From: Virgibacillus sp. NKC19-16
GTDB lineage: Bacteria; Bacillota; Bacilli; Bacillales; Amphibacillaceae
Length of the DNA: 64,000 bases
Assembly: GCF_021560035.1 (NCBI RefSeq)
Contig: NZ_CP074373.1
Span: 2,476,001-2,540,000 of the forward strand
Reading direction: 5' to 3'
Shown: positions 9,602-17,618 of the stretch, piece after piece
How the letters are laid out: every line of letters begins with the position of its first letter
How positions within the stretch are numbered: position 1 is the first letter of the stretch
The notes under the pieces: model-generated
The model's input: the letters and a program-made list of their open reading frames with translations, nothing else
Told to the model about the DNA's origin: nothing
Database searches by the model: none
Made by a program: the position numbers and the translations under genes

Positions 9602-9844
9602 CTAAACATTTTCCTTTATCACTTTTTCCAATATATCAATATTAATTTGCTCACAATCCAATTCCGTTTCATTTATTTTGACATAGGGAATTAAGAGTTG
9701 ATACTCTTCCAGCCAATCATCATTTGTATAAATGTCCCGTTCTTCTATCGTAAACGTGTAATCATGCTGAAGCACCGTAAGCAATGCGTTTGCTTCATCA
9801 CATAGCGAGCAATTATCTTTCATATAGTAAATAACATTTAACAT
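9602..9844 (-). CDS. Glutaredoxin-family thiol protein
   Basis: This short thioredoxin-fold protein of about 80 residues has a CSLC redox motif near residue 12 and a cis-Pro in IPYVKIN, fitting the DUF836/glutaredoxin-like family. The frame opens at 9859, but the ATG at 9844 is preferred because a GGAGGTG site lies 6 nt before it; that site overlaps the sigL stop region. The gene follows sigL directly and is probably co-transcribed. In several Bacillaceae, as I recall, a glutaredoxin-like gene lies between sigL and cggR, so the pair marks the ancestral neighbourhood. The target is unknown. Confidence 0.8.
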   Translation of the reverse strand: MLNVIYYMKDNCSLCDEANALLTVLQHDYTFTIEERDIYTNDDWLEEYQLLIPYVKINETELDCEQINIDILEKVIKENV

Positions 9845-9858
9845 CAAAGGCACCTCCA

Positions 9859-11139
9859 TTATTTCCGTTTTGTGGACGATGGTAGGTTTAATTGTTCGCG
9901 ATATTTCATAATGGTTCTGCGCGCAACCTTAATACCAAACTCATCATCTAATTTCCTTTTAATTTGTTCATCTGACAGGGGCTTTGCTTTATTTTCATAT
10001 TGAATAAATTCATGTATTAACTGCTTGATGACAAAAGAAGCAGTTTGCTTTCCATTTGTTTGTTTAACCCCTGGCTGAAGGAAGAATTTAATCGGTGTAA
10101 CGCCATGATTTGTTTGCACATATTTGTTATTAATCGTTCGGCTCACGGTTGATACATGTATGTCTAAGTCACTCGCAATTTCCCTTAATGTCAGTGGTTG
10201 CAGCATAAATGCGCCATGCTCAAAATACATATATTGCTTTTCTACTATATTTTTAACAACAAGCTCTAATGTATTGGATCGATATTTAATCGCCTGCTGC
10301 AGGAAGTCAACTTGTTTATATTTTTCTTTCAGGTACATGGCTGCTTCCTTTTCTATATCCTTTAAATTCACGTAGGCTTGATTAACTTCAATTGTTGGTG
10401 AATTCCATTTATAAAAAGATACTTTCCACGTTCCATCTTCCTTATAAATAGACGCTTCAGGAATAATATATTCAGGTTTTTCCGTTTCTAACAGTTTTCC
10501 GGGCTTCGGATGACATGACTGAATATGTTTAATGATCTTCGTTGCCACTTCTTCAGTTGTTTGATAATGTGCTGCGATTGATCCTATATTTTCCTCAGCA
10601 ATCCAATCCAGATGCTCTTTTAGTAAGTCTTCTATAAATGACTGGTTCATATCCATTTGTTTTAATTGTAATAATATGCATTCACTAAGCGTCCTGGCAC
10701 CGATGCCAACAGGATCTAGTTTTTGAATCTTTCCTAGAGCATGTTCCACCATTTCCGCTGTCGTATTACACTGGTCCGCCCACAGATCAAGATCGATCAT
10801 TAAATAACCATCATCATCCAGGGAGTCAATTCCAAATAAAACAATCGGCTTAAGTTCCTCGGACATATCCAATGTATACAGCTGATTTTTCAGGTGATCA
10901 TACATGGTCAGCTCAGCTTGATTAATTTCGCCTATTGCAGCAGGATTGGAGTTATGCGTTCTATATTGCGCAATATCATAATCATAATTGACCTCTTCAA
11001 TCAGTGGATTTTCCTTGGACACCTCTTTAATATAATCGATCAATTCAACACTATCAAACTGAAGAATATGAATCGCCTGCAAAAGCGATTGATTCATCTT
11101 CCATTGTAATGTCTGCTCCTGGACAAGCCTCGGCCTCAT
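9859..11139 (-). CDS. sigL: RNA polymerase sigma-54 factor (SigL/RpoN)
   Basis: Sigma-54 directs transcription from -24/-12 promoters with enhancer-binding activators. The protein has an N-terminal region I (QEQTLQWKMNQSLLQAIHILQ), a core-binding domain, a helix-turn-helix near LTLREIASDLDIHVSTVSR and the C-terminal RpoN box ARRTIMKYRE. The frame is open from 11232, but the ATG at 11139 has an AGGGGTG site and begins exactly at region I, giving 426 residues. No enhancer-binding protein or clear -24/-12 site was found in the window. Glutaredoxin follows. Confidence 0.95.
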   Translation of the reverse strand: MRPRLVQEQTLQWKMNQSLLQAIHILQFDSVELIDYIKEVSKENPLIEEVNYDYDIAQYRTHNSNPAAIGEINQAELTMYDHLKNQLYTLDMSEELKPIVLFGIDSLDDDGYLMIDLDLWADQCNTTAEMVEHALGKIQKLDPVGIGARTLSECILLQLKQMDMNQSFIEDLLKEHLDWIAEENIGSIAAHYQTTEEVATKIIKHIQSCHPKPGKLLETEKPEYIIPEASIYKEDGTWKVSFYKWNSPTIEVNQAYVNLKDIEKEAAMYLKEKYKQVDFLQQAIKYRSNTLELVVKNIVEKQYMYFEHGAFMLQPLTLREIASDLDIHVSTVSRTINNKYVQTNHGVTPIKFFLQPGVKQTNGKQTASFVIKQLIHEFIQYENKAKPLSDEQIKRKLDDEFGIKVARRTIMKYREQLNLPSSTKRK

Positions 11140-11261
11140 TTTTAACACCCCTGATAAAGCGTCCTCATCCCTATTATGCCACACATCAGCCACCCTGTCA
11201 CTGGTATAAAGGGTACGCTGTACTGGCACCACCCGAATTTTGTCGAATTTTATTTTGGTAT

Positions 11262-11294
11262 AAAAAATGGAGAGCGCGTTTTTTCGGTCTCCAT
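11262..11294 (-). terminator. Terminator downstream of the L12-like gene
   Basis: On the minus strand ATGGAGA pairs with TCTCCAT, with an inner CG pair, and is followed by six Ts. It separates the L12-like gene from sigL. Confidence 0.75.
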
Positions 11295-11301
11295 CTAAAT
11301 G

Positions 11302-11580
11302 TTAATCTTCAAGTTCAAGTTTCAAAGCATCCACGTATTGTTTTCCTTCGACCAGTGACAGTCCTAAGGCTTCTCTTGCCTGTTTGACAGCTCTTACGCT
11401 CTCTCCTTCTTTGATAAGTTCGCGTAATTCATCGTTTATTGGGGGTTCAGGTACATCCACTTGTTTCGCCACCTGATCCAGTCTATATTGCATCCCTTTG
11501 ATACGGCCTTCTAGCTTATCTACTCTCGAAATGAAATTAATAATAGTAAATAGTAATATTGCAATAAATGTAAATTCCAC
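11302..11580 (-). CDS. Small membrane protein with L7/L12 C-terminal-like domain
   Basis: This 92-residue protein has an N-terminal membrane segment (about residues 3-17), a short charged coiled stretch, and then a segment around residues 55-88 (SVRAVKQAREALGLSL-EGK-YVD) that resembles the C-terminal domain of ribosomal protein L7/L12. It is not the ribosomal stalk protein, which is soluble and encoded elsewhere. Similar proteins are often mis-annotated as L7/L12. It lies upstream of sigL, separated by a terminator. Function unknown; a membrane-tethered factor-binding domain is one guess. Confidence 0.7.
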   Translation of the reverse strand: MEFTFIAILLFTIINFISRVDKLEGRIKGMQYRLDQVAKQVDVPEPPINDELRELIKEGESVRAVKQAREALGLSLVEGKQYVDALKLELED

Positions 11581-11789
11581 TTTAAATCACTCCCTAACCT
11601 TACGAATTTCAAAGTAACCCAATTAGTAACTAAAAAATATCGCAAATTCAGCAGTATTTCAAGATAAAAATAAATTTAATAATAATAATTTTAAATCGTG
11701 CCCCCTGTACGAATTTCATTTCGATAATAATAGTGATAGCATATACTTAAATTCTACTCGTGTTTTTACAACAAAGGAGCGTCAAACAA

Positions 11790-12182
11790 TTGATTGAAGT
11801 ATATACAGACGGAGCTTCGCGTGGCAATCCTGGTTTAAGCGGAGCAGGGGTTTTTATAAGAGCTAACAAAACCAATTATGAATATGCCTTCCCACTAGGA
11901 AATTTATCAAATCATGAAGCGGAATTCCATGCTGTTATCAAAGCACTTGAAATTTGCAAGGAAGCATTCCCTGGCGAAATATTATCCTTTCGTTCCGATT
12001 CCAGGGCGGTTGTCGATACCATTGAAAAAGATTTCACCAGAAACAATACGTTCCTTCCCTTGCTAGAAAAAATCAGGAAAGAGGCAAATGCATTTCCCTA
12101 TTTCTTTATCAAATGGATTCCGGAAAAACAAAATAAACATGCAGATAAACTAGCTAGAGCGGCTATTGATATGAGTGTATAA
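11790..12182 (+). CDS. Ribonuclease HI family protein (short form)
   Basis: The protein has 130 residues and an RNase H fold. The four acidic catalytic positions are visible: Asp in VYTDGAS, Glu in NHEAEF, Asp in RSDSR and Asp in KHADKLA. This is the short Bacillus YpeP/YpdQ-like type, which lacks the basic handle of E. coli RNase HI. An in-frame ATG lies at 11760, but the TTG at 11790 has a strong AAAGGAG site 9 nt upstream and starts directly at the first beta strand (IEVYTDG). Degradation of RNA in RNA-DNA hybrids is likely but untested for many family members. Confidence 0.83.
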   Translation: MIEVYTDGASRGNPGLSGAGVFIRANKTNYEYAFPLGNLSNHEAEFHAVIKALEICKEAFPGEILSFRSDSRAVVDTIEKDFTRNNTFLPLLEKIRKEANAFPYFFIKWIPEKQNKHADKLARAAIDMSV

Positions 12183-12262
12183 AATATTCTTGACAAAAGA
12201 GGAATTTCATAAAGAATGTAGAATAAGTTAATAATAAACTATCATTCTGGGGAGTGAATTAA

Positions 12263-13069
12263 TTGCCATACGTAAAACTTGATTCAGGCACTAAACTTTA
12301 TTATGAAGATCAGGGTACTGGACAAGCCGTTATTTTTCTACATGGTGTGATGATGAGCAGTACGTTTTTTCATAAACAAGTACCTTATTTCAGTGAAAAA
12401 TACCGCATGATTACATTAGATTTTCGTGGACATGGCCAGTCTTCGAAGGTGGAATATGGCCACACGGTCGCTCAATATGCCAGAGACCTTAAACTATTTA
12501 TTGAAAAACTAGACTTACGGGATGTAATTATAGTTGGCTGGTCAATGGGGGCGTTTGTTGCCTGGGATTATGTAGATAAATTTGGAACGGAAAATATAAA
12601 AGCACTCACTGTGGTAGACCAATCCGCTTCCGATTTTATATGGCCGGATCCTGGTTGGGAATTTGGTGCCTTTGATCTCGGCGCGATAAAAGATCTAATG
12701 CAAGCGATCCAGGAAGACCAAAATGGTTTTAACAGTAATTTTATCCATGGAATGTATAAGGAACAGCCTGATCCAACTGAATTTGAATGGATATTACAGG
12801 AAATGAATAAACTGCCGTCATCCATAGAAAGTACAATTGTTTGCAACCAGGCCCTTGTTGATTATCGAGAAACACTATCAAAAGTAAATGTCCCGACATT
12901 AATTTGCTTTGGTAGCACAGGATTCTTTCCCGTTGCAGCCGGCGAGTACATCCAAGACCGGATACCCGGTTCAAAATTAGTAGCTTTTGAGAATAGCAGT
13001 CACCTCTTATTTTTAGAGGAAACAGATAAATTCAATCAAGAAGTTGATGCGTTTATCAGTAGCCTGTAA
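12263..13069 (+). CDS. Alpha/beta hydrolase
   Basis: This 268-residue protein has the classical alpha/beta hydrolase fold. The oxyanion motif is FLHGVMM (near residue 27), the nucleophile elbow is GWSMG (near 94), and a C-terminal His lies in SSHLLFLEE. It starts at TTG with a GGGGAG site. A TTGACA at 12190-12195 with AAGAAT at 12212-12217 is a weak promoter candidate. It is closest in feel to haloperoxidase/esterase members; the substrate is not predictable. It is convergent with the FAH-family gene and shares its terminator. Confidence 0.85.
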   Translation: MPYVKLDSGTKLYYEDQGTGQAVIFLHGVMMSSTFFHKQVPYFSEKYRMITLDFRGHGQSSKVEYGHTVAQYARDLKLFIEKLDLRDVIIVGWSMGAFVAWDYVDKFGTENIKALTVVDQSASDFIWPDPGWEFGAFDLGAIKDLMQAIQEDQNGFNSNFIHGMYKEQPDPTEFEWILQEMNKLPSSIESTIVCNQALVDYRETLSKVNVPTLICFGSTGFFPVAAGEYIQDRIPGSKLVAFENSSHLLFLEETDKFNQEVDAFISSL

Positions 13070-13075
13070 AATTAA

Positions 13076-13097
13076 AGGCTCATCCAACGATGAGCCT
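13076..13097. terminator. Bidirectional terminator
   Basis: AGGCTCATC pairs with GATGAGCCT around a 4-nt loop between two convergent genes. The minus-strand side is followed by TTTAATTTT and is the stronger exit. Confidence 0.75.
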
Positions 13098-13103
13098 CTC
13101 ACT

Positions 13104-14042
13104 CTATTCTTTCATTTCCTTAACCGTATTCTCCATCTGTCCAATAGCTTCAATTTCCGTTATAACGACATCACCATCTTGTAAAAATTGTGGTGGATCC
13201 ATAGCGAATCCCACGCCATCCGGTGTTCCTGTTAAAATGATATCTCCTGGTTTCAGGGTGATTAGTTTCGAAATAAATTCGATTAGATAAGGAACATCGA
13301 AAATTAAATGACTTGTATTGGAGGATTGACGCTCCTCCCCATTCACATACGAGCGAACAGCTAAGCTGGAAGGGTCTGGAATCTCATCATCGGTAACCAC
13401 CCATGGCCCAATCGGTGTGCTACGATCCAGCGTTTTTCCTTGTAGCCACTGGGGAGTTCTTTTCTGCAAGTCTCGGGCAGAAATATCATTTCCAATCGTA
13501 TAACCGGCAACGTAATCCAACGCCTGTTCCTTGCTGACATGTGTTGCTTCTTTTCCAATCACTACAGCTAACTCAACTTCATAATCCAGTTTATTTGTAG
13601 CAGCAGATTTTTCAATGACGTCTTCCGGGCCAATTAGCGCATTGTCAAATTTGGCAAAGAGCACAGGGAATTCCGGTAAATCCCCTTTCATTTCAGCAAC
13701 ATGATCTACGTAGTTTTTCCCAACGCATATGATCTTTGACGGGCTTGAAATAGGATTTGACAGGTATAGATCTTCTTGATGAAAAAAATTGAAAGGACTA
13801 TCGCTAACCATTACATAGTTATAAGCTTCCGTTGCCCTCTCAATAGCCCTTTTCCCAATAGAGAAAAATTCATTTGGATCTGCCGGGAGAATCGTATCAA
13901 TTAAGTTCGCTAAATCCTTTTCTTGTTTATAAATCAGCAGTTGGCGATAAGCTTCCTGTATATCATACACTTTTTCGTTTACGATCCAGCCCACTCTAAG
14001 ATGTCCTGGATCTTGCTTCAATTTATAGCTTACTAGTTTCAT
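13104..14042 (-). CDS. Fumarylacetoacetate hydrolase family protein
   Basis: The protein has 312 residues: an N-terminal cap region and a C-terminal FAH domain starting near SKIICVGKNY. Metal ligands are expected in LDYEVELAVVIG (E-x-E) and in the Asp of IGNDISARDLQ. Family members hydrolyse or decarboxylate beta-diketo acids such as acylpyruvates and catechol-pathway products. No aromatic-degradation genes lie nearby, so the substrate remains open; an oxaloacetate decarboxylase or acylpyruvase role is possible. It is a single-gene unit ending at the shared terminator. Confidence 0.87.
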   Translation of the reverse strand: MKLVSYKLKQDPGHLRVGWIVNEKVYDIQEAYRQLLIYKQEKDLANLIDTILPADPNEFFSIGKRAIERATEAYNYVMVSDSPFNFFHQEDLYLSNPISSPSKIICVGKNYVDHVAEMKGDLPEFPVLFAKFDNALIGPEDVIEKSAATNKLDYEVELAVVIGKEATHVSKEQALDYVAGYTIGNDISARDLQKRTPQWLQGKTLDRSTPIGPWVVTDDEIPDPSSLAVRSYVNGEERQSSNTSHLIFDVPYLIEFISKLITLKPGDIILTGTPDGVGFAMDPPQFLQDGDVVITEIEAIGQMENTVKEMKE

Positions 14043-14160
14043 AATTACGCCCCCTTTTATTAATTGGTGTTAAGGGAATTTTACCAAAGATACAGTTAAA
14101 AATATAGAATTATGGCAAATTTAGTTTGAAAACTCTTGAAAAAGAATCCTTTCGTTAATG

Positions 14161-14186
14161 GTTTAGATACGTTCCGACGCGGGTAA
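14161..14186 (+). promoter_or_regulatory. Sigma-B-type promoter of the YflT-like gene
   Basis: GTTTAG (14161-14166) and GGGTAA (14181-14186) are separated by 14 bp, close to the sigma-B consensus GTTTAA-N13-15-GGGTAT. The -10 box ends 34 bp before the ATG of a general stress protein homologue. Confidence 0.8.
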
Positions 14187-14220
14187 AAATAGTAGTAGAA
14201 AAGCGAAGGTGGTGTGTTGC

Positions 14221-14562
14221 ATGACAAAACGGATTATTGGTTCATACGGTTCTGAGGAAGAAGCTGTTAATGCAGTAAATAATTTAGAAATACAAGGATA
14301 TAAGCCTAACGATATATCTATTATCACAAATAAGGATAAAACGACCAAGATAAAAAAAGATACGGATGCAAACATAAAAAGTGGCAAACCGGGACCTAAA
14401 AATAATGAGTCCTTTATAGATAAGGTAAAACGCGTATTCACCGATGATATCACTGATCCATATGAACAATTGCTCGAATTAGGCGTAGCAAAAGAAGATG
14501 CTAAAACACATCAAGGGGAATTAAAATCAGAGAAGTTCCTAGTTGTAGTTGAAAACAAATGA
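14221..14562 (+). CDS. General stress protein, YflT/GSP17M domain
   Basis: This small protein of 113 residues has an N-terminal GSP17M domain (RIIGSYGSEEEAVNAVNNLE...GYKPNDISIIT), followed by a lysine-rich linker and a second acidic/helical part. A GTG at 14209 is possible, but the ATG at 14221 has an AAGGTGGTG site and matches family starts. B. subtilis YflT is induced by sigma-B under heat, salt and ethanol stress, and the promoter found here agrees. The biochemical role is unknown. It forms its own transcription unit with a strong terminator. Confidence 0.83.
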   Translation: MTKRIIGSYGSEEEAVNAVNNLEIQGYKPNDISIITNKDKTTKIKKDTDANIKSGKPGPKNNESFIDKVKRVFTDDITDPYEQLLELGVAKEDAKTHQGELKSEKFLVVVENK

Positions 14563-14592
14563 GGCGAACAGTTCTAGACTGTTCGTCTTTTA
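14563..14592 (+). terminator. Terminator of the YflT-like gene
   Basis: A GCGAACAGT/GACTGTTCGT stem directly follows the stop codon and is followed by CTTTTAT. Confidence 0.8.
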
Positions 14593-14683
14593 TCCCCCCT
14601 CACTTGGCGAAACATATTATTTTTATGTAAAATCACCCACCCCATAAAATTCACATCCCGTTCACCAAACAACTAAATTCACA

Positions 14684-14692
14684 TGTTATACT
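14684..14692 (+). promoter_or_regulatory. Extended -10 promoter of the lipoprotein gene
   Basis: TGTTATACT is an extended -10 element 43 bp before the TTG start. No good -35 box is present at 17 bp. Confidence 0.5.
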
Positions 14693-14734
14693 ATAGCTAG
14701 ATCTAATAAACGCTTATAAAATGGGGGAATAGAT

Positions 14735-15514
14735 TTGATACATAAACTTGAAAAATTCTGGTTGCTGACCTTGATAGTAGCGTTCACCTTCCTTTCTGCA
14801 TGTGGGGATGATGGTAGTACGGAAGAATCAGGTGAAGGAAATTCTGAAGACGAACTGCACGCACTCGAGGTGGAGTTTGAAGTTCCTGAAACTGCTGATG
14901 TAGATGAGACAATAGAAATGAAAGCAAACGTCACATATGGCAAAGATGATGTGGCAGATGCTGATGAGGTCGTATTTGAATACTGGGAAACGGGAAATGA
15001 AGATAACAGCACGATGTTAGAAGCTGAAAATAACGGGGATGGAAGCTATACAGCAGAAACGGCCTTTGAAGAGGATGGCGTTTATGAAATGTATGCACAT
15101 GTAACCGCAAGAACGCAGCATACCATGCCAAAGAAATCCGTTACAGTTGGTGAAGGCGCAAATGCTGACCAGGAAGCTGAAAATGAAGATACAGAAGATG
15201 GGCAAGCACAAGAAGAAGGGTTTGCAATGGATTTTTCCGAAATTGACGAAGCAAATGTTCAGGACCAGACAGAACTAATGGTTCAGTTAAATATGGATGG
15301 GGAGAATTTTGAAGGCGCCAATGTTCGTTATGAAATTTGGAATTATGACGTATCTGACCAGCATGAATGGATAGACGCTGAAGAATCCGCTTCTGGTGAA
15401 TATACAGCTATCCACGATTTCCCAGAGACTGGAACATACAATATACAAATTCATGTTGAAAATGATGACGGGTTACACGAACATGAAGAGCATGAAGTAG
15501 TTGTAAACGAATAG
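14735..15514 (+). CDS. Lipoprotein with two YtkA-like domains
   Basis: This 259-residue exported lipoprotein has a lipobox LSAC at residues 20-23. Two related Ig-like beta domains follow (about 40-135 and 165-258), each with the sequence pattern of the YtkA/FixH-like family: 'ADVDETIEMKANVTYG' then 'ADEVVFEYWETG' and 'GDGSYTAETAFEEDGVYEM', repeated as 'NVQDQTELMVQLNMDG', 'ANVRYEIWNYD' and 'SGEYTAIHDFPETGTYNI'. The linker and N-terminus are very acidic, as in halotolerant bacteria. It starts at TTG with a GGGGGA site. YtkA-like domains have been linked to copper handling, but that is not shown here. It is a monocistronic unit. Confidence 0.78.
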   Translation: MIHKLEKFWLLTLIVAFTFLSACGDDGSTEESGEGNSEDELHALEVEFEVPETADVDETIEMKANVTYGKDDVADADEVVFEYWETGNEDNSTMLEAENNGDGSYTAETAFEEDGVYEMYAHVTARTQHTMPKKSVTVGEGANADQEAENEDTEDGQAQEEGFAMDFSEIDEANVQDQTELMVQLNMDGENFEGANVRYEIWNYDVSDQHEWIDAEESASGEYTAIHDFPETGTYNIQIHVENDDGLHEHEEHEVVVNE

Positions 15515-15525
15515 CTTCATATAAG

Positions 15526-15562
15526 AGGAGGATTCTCATTAACAATTGAGAATCCTCCTTTA
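15526..15562. terminator. Bidirectional terminator
   Basis: A perfect 13-bp stem (AGGAGGATTCTCA with TGAGAATCCTCCT) with an 8-nt loop lies between the convergent lipoprotein gene and appC. The plus side continues with TTACTAT. Confidence 0.85.
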
Positions 15563-15581
15563 CTATAAGCAACCCTATACT

Positions 15582-16508
15582 TCAATTCTTCATCTTCGGG
15601 TCAAGTGCATCCCTCAAACCATCACCTATCAAGTTAAATCCCAGCACCACCAGCATTATAGCCACACCTGGTACGATTAATGTCCATGGAGCCAGCTGGA
15701 TAAAGTCACGGGAGTCTGCAAGCATTTTCCCCCATTCTGGTGTAGGTGGTTGTGCCCCGAGGCCCAGGAATCCTAGCGCTGCAGCATCCAGGATTGCTGT
15801 ACCAAACCCGAGTGTCGATTGAACTATAATAGGCGCTGCACTATTTGGTAATATATGATGAAATATAATCCGTCCATTCTTCATTCCTTGTGCTTTTGCT
15901 GCCATGATGTATTCTTCCTCACGAAGACTGATTACTTTCGAACGGACAAGTCGCCCGAATATAGGAATATTAATAATCGCTATCGCTATTAACGCATTTT
16001 GCAAGGAAGCGCCTAAAATTGCTACAATCGCAATCGCGAGTAGAATACTAGGAAATGCAAGTAGTATATCGAATATCCGCGATATTAGCATATCGATCCA
16101 GCGGCCGAAGTATCCGGCTATAATTCCCAGTAATGTACCGAACACAAGCGCTCCTGTTACCGCGAAAAAACCAACTTGAAGCGAAACTCTTGCCCCATAG
16201 GCGATTCTAGTAAAAATATCTCTTCCAAGATCGTCTGTCCCCAACCAATGCTCTGCAGATGGCGGCTGCAATCGGTTGACAAGATTCTGTTCTGCAACTC
16301 CATGAGAGGTAAGAAGTGGTGCAAACAAACCAAGTAATATAAAAAATACAATAATTATTAATCCCGCAAACGCAAAACGATTTTTCCTTAAGTGTTTCAA
16401 TGTATCTTTCCAGGGAGAAATCGCCTCAATTTCCTCTGTATCAAATTGCTGACCACTTTTTGCGGGGTTTGCTAACTGCTGTTCTGCTTGTTTTTCTTTC
16501 GTTTCCAT
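15582..16508 (-). CDS. appC: Peptide ABC transporter permease (AppC/OppC type)
   Basis: This inner-membrane permease of 308 residues has an N-terminal OppC-type cytoplasmic stretch (SPWKDTLKHLRKNRFAFAG), six predicted membrane segments and the BPD transport EAA motif near AAKAQGMKNGRIIFHHILPN. It pairs with AppB to form the channel for oligopeptides. The gene is last in an operon ordered D-F-A-B-C, the B. subtilis app order, which favours oligopeptide over dipeptide (dpp) naming. Nickel or glycoside substrates cannot be excluded by sequence reading alone. Confidence 0.87.
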   Translation of the reverse strand: METKEKQAEQQLANPAKSGQQFDTEEIEAISPWKDTLKHLRKNRFAFAGLIIIVFFILLGLFAPLLTSHGVAEQNLVNRLQPPSAEHWLGTDDLGRDIFTRIAYGARVSLQVGFFAVTGALVFGTLLGIIAGYFGRWIDMLISRIFDILLAFPSILLAIAIVAILGASLQNALIAIAIINIPIFGRLVRSKVISLREEEYIMAAKAQGMKNGRIIFHHILPNSAAPIIVQSTLGFGTAILDAAALGFLGLGAQPPTPEWGKMLADSRDFIQLAPWTLIVPGVAIMLVVLGFNLIGDGLRDALDPKMKN

Positions 16509-16520
16509 CCCAACATCCCC

Positions 16521-17525
16521 CTAATAGTTAATCCTTGGATCAATAAGTTTATAAAGTAAATCAACAATTAAATTAATGATGACAAAGATAAATGCAATGA
16601 CGAGAATACCTGATTGAATGACCGGATAGTCACGGTAATTGATTGCTTCATACACATACCTTCCAATACCAGGCCAGCTAAAAATCGTTTCCGTTAAAAT
16701 AGCTCCCCCCAAAAGGACACCCGTTTGCAGACCAATTACCGTTAACACAGGAATAATGGCATTTTTCAACGCATGTTTATAAATAACCAAAAATTGTCCT
16801 GACCCTTTAGCCCTCACTGTTCTAATGTAATCCGAATTCATCACTTCAAGCATGCTTGAACGTGTCATTCTGGCTATAATTGCCATCGGAATCGTACCTA
16901 AAGCAATACTAGGTAATACTAAGTGTTTTAAAATCGTCAGTGTTCGCCCGAAGTCCAGATGAATTAATGAATCTAACACATAAAAATTCGTAATGGTCGC
17001 CATCGGGTCTCTGCTGTCTTCCCTGCCATATGCCGGAAGCCAGCCAAGCTCCTGGGCAAAAACCCACTGCTCCATTAATGCCAGCCAAAAAATCGGCATC
17101 GAGACACCAACTAATGCGAATAGCATCGCCAGAAAATCAAACCAGGAATTCTGTTTCCATGCACTTATAATTCCGGCATTTACACCGATAACGATAGCAA
17201 ATATCATGGCAAATACGGTTAATTCAAAGGTAGCGGCTATGTACGGCCATATTTCTTTTGATATCTCTGCTTTTGACCTTAATGAAGTGCCTAAGTCACC
17301 TTGAAGTAAATCCGTTACATAAATACCATATTGAACAGGATAGGCCTCGTTTAAGCCCATGCTTTCTTCCAAGTCTTCAATGGCAGCCGCAGTTGCCGTC
17401 TCCCCTAATATAACTTGTGCAGGGTTACCGGGTATAAGATGTACGATAGAAAATGTGATTAACGTCATTCCGATTAATACAGGAATGAGCATAAGTAAGC
17501 GGCGCATAATATAGGCAAACATCAT
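16521..17525 (-). CDS. appB: Peptide ABC transporter permease (AppB/OppB type)
   Basis: The permease has 334 residues, begins with the typical MFAYIMRRLLMLIPVLIG membrane anchor and NPAQVILG segment, and has six membrane spans. The coupling EAA loop is around YIRTVRAKGSGQFLVIYKHALKNA. It is separated from appC by 12 nt and from appA by a gap that contains a terminator-like hairpin. It forms the membrane heterodimer with AppC. Confidence 0.87.
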   Translation of the reverse strand: MMFAYIMRRLLMLIPVLIGMTLITFSIVHLIPGNPAQVILGETATAAAIEDLEESMGLNEAYPVQYGIYVTDLLQGDLGTSLRSKAEISKEIWPYIAATFELTVFAMIFAIVIGVNAGIISAWKQNSWFDFLAMLFALVGVSMPIFWLALMEQWVFAQELGWLPAYGREDSRDPMATITNFYVLDSLIHLDFGRTLTILKHLVLPSIALGTIPMAIIARMTRSSMLEVMNSDYIRTVRAKGSGQFLVIYKHALKNAIIPVLTVIGLQTGVLLGGAILTETIFSWPGIGRYVYEAINYRDYPVIQSGILVIAFIFVIINLIVDLLYKLIDPRINY

Positions 17526-17573
17526 TTCACCCCAATTCTATGTATCTAGCATTTATTCATGGAACACGCTATT

Positions 17574-17608
17574 AAAAAGAACAGGGTAGCAGCAGAAAAC
17601 TACTACCC
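17574..17608 (-). terminator. Intra-operon attenuating terminator after appA
   Basis: On the minus strand GGGTAGTAG pairs with CTGCTACCC, followed by CTGTTCTTTTTAAT. It sits right after the binding-protein gene, a common way to keep the binding protein more abundant than the permeases. Confidence 0.75.
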
Positions 17609-17618
17609 TTGTCAATTT

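Noticed and set aside
11220-11245. Sigma-54 -24/-12 promoter near sigL
   Set aside because: TGGCAC is present on the plus strand, but the -12 TTGC element is missing at the correct spacing.
12190-12224. Strong sigma-A promoter before the alpha/beta hydrolase
   Set aside because: TTGACA is perfect, but the best -10 boxes are badly spaced (23 bp) or weak (AAGAAT at 16 bp).
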